From Larix kaempferi (Eukaryota > Streptophyta > Pinopsida > Pinales > Pinaceae): 64,000 bases of DNA. The position numbers and the translations under genes are program-made. The notes under the pieces are model-generated. The model saw nothing but the letters and a program-made list of their open reading frames with translations. It was not told the DNA's origin and did not search any database. Of this stretch, positions 57,072-64,000 are shown in pieces. The DNA lies in the NCBI GenBank assembly GCA_027924585.1, contig BSBM01000199.1, forward strand, positions 13,773,501 through 13,837,500. The letters are read 5' to 3'. Position 1 is the first letter of the stretch. Every line of letters begins with the position of its first letter.

Positions 57072-60000
57072 TTAAGGTTTGGCAAAGGTAGAGAAAAGTT
57101 CCTGCTCTGGTGCCAATTGATAGTCTGGATCAGCAGCAATCTGTGAAATGAATGCATCTTTCGAAATGGGCTTCCGATACAGTCGCAGTCTATGGCTGTT
57201 AGCAAGTAATGGTATACGGTTTTCATCAATGGTCACCAGGCGAACAGTGCCGTTGTCAAATACCCTGTCAACCAAATATGGACCCAGGCATCTTGTGCGT
57301 AATTTTCCTTTAAAATCCTTCTTGAATCTGGAGTCGTATAATAGTGCCCAGTCTCCTTCACGGAAGATTTTCTTTTTGATGAATCGGTCATGCCAGTTAG
57401 ATCTCTGTTGCTGAAGCAGCACAGTCTAGTCTACTGCAGCTAACCGTTTCTCATCCAATTCAATTAATTGATTCAATCTTCTTTTCTGGGCTTCTGTTAC
57501 ATCCAGGTTCATTTCAATGGCTGTTTTCAAGGTCTTGATCTCAAATTCAATTGGAAAGATGGCACTCTTTCCATATACCAGATCATAGGGAGAAAAGCCC
57601 GTGGTGTTGCGCCAAGTCGTGCGATATGCCCACAGTGCTTCTGGAAGCCTGTTAGCCCAATCCCTTCGATGGCTTTTAATTGTTTTAGTAAGGATTGCTT
57701 CGATAACTTTATTAGTGCTTTCCACCTGACCATTGGCCTGGGGATGATAAGGTGAAGCTATCTTGTGCTGCACATGATACTTTCGGAGCAAGGATTCAAA
57801 TTGGTGTGAAATAAATTGTGGTCCCCCATCGGTAACTACTTCCTTTGGTACCCCAAAACGGGTAAAAACTTCACTGTACAGAAAATCAATCACCGCCTGG
57901 TCATTTGCCTTAGCCAAAGCTACAGCTTCTACCCACTTGGTCATGTAATCTGTACACACCAAAATGTAAACCTTCTGTTTGGAAGGAGGGTTGATAGGAC
58001 CAACAAAGTCCAATGCCCATCTATCAAACGGTTCTAGTACCACTTGGGGCTGTAAAGGCATCTGATCTGTCTTATTAGGTTGGCCCATCCTTTGGCAGCT
58101 GTCACAGGACTGAACATATCTTTTAGCATCTCTGAACAGTGTCGGCCAATAATAGCCCATCCGCAACGCCTTATGCCCTGTTCTTTTGTCTGCAAAGTGT
58201 CCTCTGCAAGGTTCATCATGACAGGCCTTCAGTATATGAAAGATCTCATCTTCCCTTACACATCTTCTAATCTCAAGATCAGGTCCTGTGTAAAAGAGAT
58301 GGCCTTTGAGCCAACAATACCTGGCACTTTGCTGAATAATTTTTCTTTTCTCTCGTTTAGACATATGTGGCGGAAGCTTCCCTGCAACCAAATAATTAGC
58401 AACGTCTGCATACCAGGGTGAATGAGCTGAGAGTGCGAATAAATGTTCATCCGGGAAAGCATCCTCAACAGGTGAACTGTCATCACTGTTAGTAAATCGT
58501 GATAAAAAATCAGCAACAACATTTTCTTTTCCAGGTTTATCTATAATAGTAATATCAAATTCCTGTAATAATAAAAGCCACCTGGTTACTCTGGCATTAG
58601 TGACAGGTTTGTTCATTAAATACTTAATGGCAGAGTGGTCAGTATGCACAAATGTAGGATACCCAGTAATGTAATGCCGAAACTTATTAATAGAATAAAC
58701 AATAGCAAGGAATTCCTTTTCAGTAACAGTATAATTTAGTTCAGCAGGGGCTAAGTTTTTACTAACATAATAAATAGCATAAGGTACTTGACCATCCTGC
58801 TGTCCTAGTACTGCTCCAATGGCAGTATCAGAAGCATCTGAAGAAATGTGGAAAGGTATGGTCCAATTAGGTCCCCTTAAAATAGGGGCTGTGGACAGTT
58901 TCTCTTTAAGCTTATCAAATGCTGTCTGGCATGCTGCACTCCACACAAACTGTGCGTCCTTCATTAATAATGAAAACAAAGGAGAAGCAAGTTTGGAGAA
59001 GTTTTCTATGAATCTCCTGTAATATCCAGCATGTCCCAGAAAACTTCGCACCTCTTTCTGAGTTGAAGGAGTTGGTATATTTTTTATCACCTTAATTTTT
59101 GAAGGATCCACTTGAATACCATCAGTAGATATGAAATGTCCTAATACCACCCCCTCACTCATCATCATGTGGCATTTTTCAGTGCTTAGTGAGAGGCGAG
59201 CCTGTTCACAGCGAATTAAAACTTTCTTTAAATTTTCCAGTGCTTCCTCAAAATCCTTGCCATAGGGAGTAAAATCATCCATAAAAACTTCCATACTATC
59301 ATTAACCAATTCAGAAAATATGCCAATCACAGCTCTTTGGAACGTTGCAGGTGCATTGCACAAGCCAAAGGGAAGCACCCTGTAGGCGAACGTTCCCCAG
59401 GGGCAAGTGAAGGTGGTCTTATCCTGATCCTCTGGAGCAATCTGAATTTGATTGTACCCACTGAACCCATCCAGGAAGGAGAAGAACTTCTTCCCTGATA
59501 GGGTATCAAGTACCTGGTCAATAAAGGGCAGAGGAAAATGATCCTTTTGTGTAGCTTTGTTCAGCTCCCTATAATCGACACAGACTCTCCATTTACCATT
59601 TTTCTTGGGCACAATTACAAGTGGGGAAACCCACTCACTATCTGAAATAGGATAGATAAATCCTGCTTCCAAGAGTTTCTGGATTTCCTCCTTCACTATA
59701 TCCCTCAAATTGGGGTTCATGCGTCGTTGGGGTTGACATACAGGCCGGGAGTCGTTTTTAATATAAATATGATGAGTGCACAGACTGGAAGGAATACCCT
59801 TCATGTCTGTATACTCCCAGGCGAATGCCCCCTTACGTTCCTTCAAGAGATTGGTTAGGCGCATCTGTTCTTCTGAGGAGAGACCAGGGTTGATGTTCAA
59901 AGTTCTTCCAGGCTCTACCTCAATAGGAATGCTTCTCGAGTTTTTCAAAACTGGGATTATGTTTGTGTCATTGACTAGTGCTTCCTCCGTAAGCTGTTCT

Positions 60001-60527
60001 TGTTCTTCCTTCCCAAGGGTACTGTTCAGGAGTTGATAAACTTCCTTATCTACTGAAGCAGGTTCGCTAATGAAATTATTAATGGCATCGTCTTCTGTTT
60101 CATTTTTGAAGGTTAGTGCCTTCCCTATTGTTAGTAATGGCTGAACATACTCCTCCTCTTCCTGTTCTATCCAAAGGGAAGTTTCAGTTTCTAGACTCGG
60201 CCGTGCTAGAGGGTACAGAGTGAGGTTTTTGGTTTCCATACCATCAGATATAGTCATAGATCCTGATCGACAGCTGATGCAAGCATCAGCTGTAGCCAAC
60301 CAAGGCCTCCCCAAGATCAATGGGTGTCCCCCCACCTGTGATTTTGGTTGTAATACCAGAAAGTCGGCAAGGTATTCCCATGAGTCTACTGAAATGACAC
60401 GGTCGTCCAAAATCCCCTCAGGTCTGATGGTGGATCTGTCTGCCAATTCCAAGATGGTAGGGGTCGGTCTAATATTGGTGAATCCGAGCTTCTTTATAGT
60501 CTCCATTGTTATAACATTGATCGCAGC
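57072..60527 (-). pseudogene. pol: Athila pol: protease, RT, RNase H, integrase
   Basis: In frame with gag across a TGA (60528-60530); first ATG at 60506. Rough residue positions from there: protease C-terminal part 1-100 (ILGRPWLAT), RT 270-470 (DYRELNKA, FLDGFSGYNQI, LPFGLCNAPATF, box Phe-Met-Asp-Asp), RNase H 560-690 (SSDASDTA, TEKEFLAI, VHTDHSA: Asp, Glu, Asp all kept), integrase finger 740-790 (CHDE, GHF, CDSC), core 800-960 (WALDFVGP, VTDGGPQF, NGQVESTN: Asp, Asp, Glu kept). A TAG at 57426-57428 precedes the last 117 codons (integrase C-terminal domain, RSNWHDRFI..., LGPYLV). With just that stop and the TGA, it is close to intact. Confidence 0.9.
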
Positions 60528-62993
60528 TCATAAATCTACTAGTACGTTGGGTATCTGCGTTTGTCCTATGTGTACAGTGACAGTAGGATTGCCAGGATCC
60601 TCATACTTGGTTATAGGGGTTTTTCCGGTCATTAAAGCAGATAAATTCCCTATGACATGAACAGTAGGAGGATCTCTGGGTTTCCTTCCCGGCTTTTTAG
60701 TGCACAGGTCCCGAACAGTTCTAGCATAAATAGGTACATCTTGAAGAGCTTGCAAAAGGGGGATCTTAACATAAAGGTTCTTCAATTCTCCTAAGAGATT
60801 GAACTGAGGTTGCCCCCCTACTTTTGGCAGCATCAGTCTCTCAGGGTATGGTGGTTGCCTTACCAGCTGGGTAGGCTGCGTATTATCCGATTTATCGTTT
60901 AATGTTTCAGCCGTCCCCTCTGAGGGATGCTCAGCACCTTCAGTGATAGGAGCCGGATCAAATGGATGCTGGGAACTCTCTTCTTTGTCATGCACAGACG
61001 GTGGAATATTTTCTGAAATTACACGTTCTATTATCTTCCCAGACCGTAGGCGAATATCATTACAAGGTACAGGGGAGAGAGAGTAGGCCGGCATATTGAG
61101 AGCCTCCAATTGGTGGACTGTTTTATTATTTGGGTTAGGGTTAGGTTGGGCAGGCAGCTGAGGCCGTATTGGTATGTTAGGAACAGGATTATTTTGTAGC
61201 TGCAGCTGCGACTGCTGAGGTGGGTATTGAGGATACTGATGAAATTGAGGATATGGAGGAGAATACGGTAACTGTTGAGGTGGAGGTGGTTGAGGAAACT
61301 GGTTCCCAAGATGGAAGTTTCTCCATCCAGGAGACCATGACGTAGGTTGATGTGGCGGCTGTGTCCAAGGACTCCATGAATTATAACCTTGCATCGCAGG
61401 TTGAGGGGAATTCCACTGAGCATAATTTGAAGGGAATTGTGTATTCACATTTTGCATATTAGTATTCCAATTATTCAAATTATTCAAAAATGGAAATGAA
61501 TCGGGAGACATACCTTGATTCCGAGGCTGCCAGGGTTTCTTCTGTGCAATGAAATAGGCTGAATCCACTTCTGGAGTTGATGCCTGCAGAACAGCCTTCA
61601 CTTGGGGCAATGTGGGACATTCTTTCATATCATGGTTCAGCTCGCACAGCTGACACACTTGTATTTTGTCAAGAGGGCATTCTTTCAGTGGATGGGTCTT
61701 TCTACATCGGGGACAGAACACACCTAGTGTGAGATCCTCCACTGCCTGTCTTTGCTTGGCCTTCAAGACATCAATCTCTGAAGAGATAGAGCTCATCATT
61801 TCTGTTTTAAAATTTTCAAGAAGATTGCCTATCTCCGCACGTGTAGCTCCCCCATTGGATGACTTCTGCGTTCTGTCGAAGACATCACGTTCCAGCTTAT
61901 CTCGTTTATTCTGCTTGTTATGCCTAGAAGATCCCCTGGAGTATCTCTTACATAATTCCACAATTGTCTCAAAAGGTTCTTTAGAGATATCTCCCTTTCC
62001 TAATAAATTTAGCATATCTAAACAATCGTCCCTGATCCCTCGAAGCAGGATTATCTTAAGCACATCTAGTCCCATATTCGTCTGCCCAGCTCTCTGCACA
62101 TTGTACAGCAGCCTCTCTACAAAATCCTCCAAACTTTCATCCTCCTTCTGTACCATCTTGAATAACTCCTCCCTTTTGTCCCTGGTGTTGCAATATTCTT
62201 GATATTTTTCCAGGAACACTTGCTTCATCTTATTCCAATTAGCGATAGTTCCTCCCCCAAGGCTCATGAACCATCGTAATGCATTGTCCTTCAGGGTGGC
62301 AGGAAAAAGCTTCAACTTTTGGGCATCTGTGACATAATCATAGCTGCGACAGAGGATATCGAATTCAAAAAGGAATTCGTCTGGATCTTCTGCCGCCCTG
62401 CCATGGAAGCAAGGCAACACCGACGGTGAGATGTTCTTCATAGGAGCTGTCCCTTCTAGCTGCTGTATTGAGAATTGCAATGTAGCCATAGTTTCTTCTG
62501 GCAGGGAATCATTTTCATGATGGTATTGTACCACTGCTTCTTCCTCTTCGTTCTCATGTCTGTTATTCATCTTTTCTTCTGTATCCTCTCCTTCGTTCGT
62601 TCCTGCGTTCCTTACCTCAGTTGTAACAGCTGCGTATTCTTCAGTTGTAACAGCTGCGTATTCTTCAGTTGTAACAGCTGCGTATTCTACAATTGTGACC
62701 GCTGAATCAGCCATTCCTTCTTTAGCAGGGGTATATGCAGGAATCACAGCTGCTCCTGTATCTTCCACTGTAGATCCTGATGCTGGCGCTCCAGTATTAG
62801 CAGGGCCTCTTCTAATAGGAGTCTCCTGTTGACGAGTTCTGACAGCTGAATCAGTTTTGTCAACAAGGTCGTCAATGAATGTTCTTCTACCCAACGGTGG
62901 ACCTCGACCACGACCCGAACCACCTGCACTGTTAGTAACTTGTGGGGTTTTGGGGGTTGGGAGGTGATCGCGTTTTATCCTCCTCGTATTCAT
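60528..62993 (-). CDS. gag: Athila gag and N-terminal edge of protease
   Basis: 821 codons from the ATG at 62993; the frame is open farther upstream but without another ATG. Gag packages element RNA. Order: basic N-terminus (MNTRRIKRDH), Gly/Arg-rich patch, three 8-residue repeats (EYAAVTTE, about residues 110-135), gag core (about residues 190-350: FHGRAAEDPDEFLFEF, ALRWFMSLGGG), and two zinc knuckles of spacing Cys-X2-Cys-X3-His-X4-Cys (CPRCRKTHPLKEC, CQLCELNHDMKEC). A Pro/Gln/Asn-rich stretch (about 61180-61450) and the linker to protease follow. The frame ends at a TGA exactly after Val-Asp-Leu, the start of the protease active-site loop. Confidence 0.9.
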   Translation of the reverse strand: MNTRRIKRDHLPTPKTPQVTNSAGGSGRGRGPPLGRRTFIDDLVDKTDSAVRTRQQETPIRRGPANTGAPASGSTVEDTGAAVIPAYTPAKEGMADSAVTIVEYAAVTTEEYAAVTTEEYAAVTTEVRNAGTNEGEDTEEKMNNRHENEEEEAVVQYHHENDSLPEETMATLQFSIQQLEGTAPMKNISPSVLPCFHGRAAEDPDEFLFEFDILCRSYDYVTDAQKLKLFPATLKDNALRWFMSLGGGTIANWNKMKQVFLEKYQEYCNTRDKREELFKMVQKEDESLEDFVERLLYNVQRAGQTNMGLDVLKIILLRGIRDDCLDMLNLLGKGDISKEPFETIVELCKRYSRGSSRHNKQNKRDKLERDVFDRTQKSSNGGATRAEIGNLLENFKTEMMSSISSEIDVLKAKQRQAVEDLTLGVFCPRCRKTHPLKECPLDKIQVCQLCELNHDMKECPTLPQVKAVLQASTPEVDSAYFIAQKKPWQPRNQGMSPDSFPFLNNLNNWNTNMQNVNTQFPSNYAQWNSPQPAMQGYNSWSPWTQPPHQPTSWSPGWRNFHLGNQFPQPPPPQQLPYSPPYPQFHQYPQYPPQQSQLQLQNNPVPNIPIRPQLPAQPNPNPNNKTVHQLEALNMPAYSLSPVPCNDIRLRSGKIIERVISENIPPSVHDKEESSQHPFDPAPITEGAEHPSEGTAETLNDKSDNTQPTQLVRQPPYPERLMLPKVGGQPQFNLLGELKNLYVKIPLLQALQDVPIYARTVRDLCTKKPGRKPRDPPTVHVIGNLSALMTGKTPITKYEDPGNPTVTVHIGQTQIPNVLVDL
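62618..62702 (-). repeat. 24-bp coding repeat in gag, 3.5 copies
   Basis: cagttgtaacagctgcgtattctt repeated at 62618, 62642 and 62666, then a partial diverged copy. It encodes the EYAAVTTE repeats. Confidence 0.95.
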
Positions 62994-63081
62994 GCGAAGA
63001 AGATCATTCAAAAACAAACAAAAAGACTGTCTAAAAGCGATTATCAAATATGACTAATGACTAGTGTTTAATTTTTATCCT

Positions 63082-63099
63082 TCCCCGGCAACGGCGCCA
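63082..63099 (-). other. Primer binding site of Athila element (Asp tRNA type)
   Basis: Minus strand TGGCGCCGTTGCCGGGGA, the Asp-tRNA complement used by Athila-type elements, three bases from the LTR end at 63103. Confidence 0.95.
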
Positions 63100-63102
63100 A
63101 AA

Positions 63103-64000
63103 TGTCAAGCACTCTATCTGCAGATAAATTAATACCAAACTCACAGAGCAGATGAAATTTATTGTCAACCCGAGAAAGTCTTTTTATTTCAAAGGACAAC
63201 TGCACAATATATGCTTAAACACAAAACCATTAGAAGTGAATACTTTTATCTTCTATCATCCATGTTCATCCCAAGAATCTATGCAATCCCAATTGCCTTC
63301 TAACTGCTATACTATAATTCTTTTCTATTATGCATCAAGAGGAAATGGTATCAGATCTAATCAATGATTGCAAAAAGGAAATCTCATTCGCATTCTAAAA
63401 TAGTCACTTGTCTAATCTAATCAAGCTGGGAATCAGAAAGCATGAACTGAACATTACTCTAGAATTCCAAATAAAAGAGATTGAAGCAACTGTTCTAAGA
63501 AACTGAATTGCAAAATAGAAATCAATCAACACATAACAGGGAAGCTAAATTGTAAGAGCTCCTGGGATCACGTCTTAATTGTAGGATGAACACGGCAGTG
63601 TGAACAGAAATTAAAAGGTGTAAAGCAATCTTGATTCAGTCGACTGTTATTCTATACCATTCACCAATCTCACAGAAATGTAATCTTTTACTGAGAAATC
63701 CACACAATAAATATTGCTGCTGCGTGCAAAAGAAAGAACAAAGCATCACACAACAAGAAAGATAAAATCCTAATTTAACTCAGCAATCTCTGTGGAAGAC
63801 GGGCCCAGTCTTCACACAGAGACGCTGGTTGAACAACACCCTCTTTAACTCAGAAGTAACCCCCTTGTATTAACAGAAGAATGAGTACACAATTTGGCTT
63901 GACTGCTAATACAAAATAAATTGATTGTTTGTTGTCCAACCCCTGGGTCGAGGCAACTCCCCATATTTATACATACAAATTGTAACATCTAATCCTATAA
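63103..64000 (-). repeat. 5' LTR of Athila element (partial)
   Basis: 898 bp visible; pairs with 50856 onward. Nine differences counted by eye, eight of them transitions; the one transversion is near 63200 (aactgcac against aagtgcac). TATA box at 63964-63971. Confidence 0.95.

Larger units (their letters stand above)
50856..64000 (-). mobile_element. Young Athila-lineage Ty3/gypsy element (right end outside window)
   Basis: Minus-strand order: 5' LTR (63103 to beyond the window), Asp-type primer site, gag, pol, GC-rich minisatellite, third ORF, polypurine tract, 3' LTR (50856-52278). By LTR length the right end should fall near position 64525, giving about 13.7 kb. The 898 LTR bases visible on both sides differ at nine positions (about 1 percent), eight of them transitions. 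Lineage call rests on the Asp-tRNA primer site, Phe-Met-Asp-Asp RT box, Asp-Leu protease motif and an ORF in the env position. Confidence 0.9.

Noticed and set aside
57072-57422. Separate small gene after pol
   Set aside because: It is the integrase C-terminal domain in the pol frame, separated by one TAG.

Overview
The window looks like intergenic DNA of a large-genome seed plant, plausibly a gymnosperm (an inference from element density and age, not proven by a marker gene). Almost everything recognisable is retrotransposon-derived, at very different stages of decay and nested in one another. There are no prokaryotic features, and I recognised no rRNA or tRNA gene.

Layout. 1-3372: a TATA box and a long, stop-riddled reading frame with a coiled-coil C-terminal part (an accessory ORF of some element). 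3373-12837: a decayed Ty3/gypsy chromovirus, + strand (candidate long 5' LTR, Met-type primer binding site, gag, protease, RT, RNase H, integrase, chromodomain). 12838-20200: LTR-like debris of at least three kinds and AT-rich DNA. 20233-21929: an unrecognised, comparatively GC-rich reading frame bracketed by ~140-bp direct repeats; the best candidate for a host-derived or captured gene. 22596-25097: a complete but internally deleted Ty1/copia derivative (- strand) with LTRs, primer site, polypurine tract and near-perfect 5-bp target duplication. 25190-34239: a Tat-lineage Ty3/gypsy element (+) with degenerate pol, an intact separate archaeal-type RNase H ORF after integrase, an antisense plant-mobile-domain (PMD) pseudogene, a striking 33-bp-period array of 16-bp palindromes, long tandem repeats, polypurine tract and 3' LTR. 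34240-38664: an old Ty3/gypsy remnant (-). 38670-44261: a full-length but old Ty1/copia element (-) with ~575-bp LTRs that differ by very roughly 10 percent. 44262-45722: the 3' end of another LTR element with a 261-bp tandem duplication. 45740-48388: a 5'-truncated L1-type LINE with RNase H and poly(A) tail. 48389-50344: hairpin and short repeats. 50345-50855: a second copy of the same copia family, interrupted by 50856-64000+: a young Athila-lineage element (-) with gag, pol and a third ORF, LTRs about 1 percent different; its 5' LTR runs off the right edge.

How the parts relate. The autonomous-type elements show the usual gag-protease-RT-RNase H-integrase order, and primer binding sites and polypurine tracts fix their orientation. 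Only the Athila element is young; the chromovirus, the Tat pol, the LINE and both copia elements carry many in-frame stops. In the chromovirus these mostly fall where Gln, Trp or Arg is expected, consistent with decay of methylated DNA.

Most unusual items: (1) the regularly spaced palindrome array at 30717-30963; (2) the antisense PMD gene with an in-phase intron inside the Tat element; (3) the intact RNase H ORF whose ATG directly follows a strong splice-acceptor sequence; (4) the orphan ORF between direct repeats at 20.2-21.9 kb; (5) a young Athila copy whose only stop between gag and pol replaces the residue after Asp-Leu in the protease motif.
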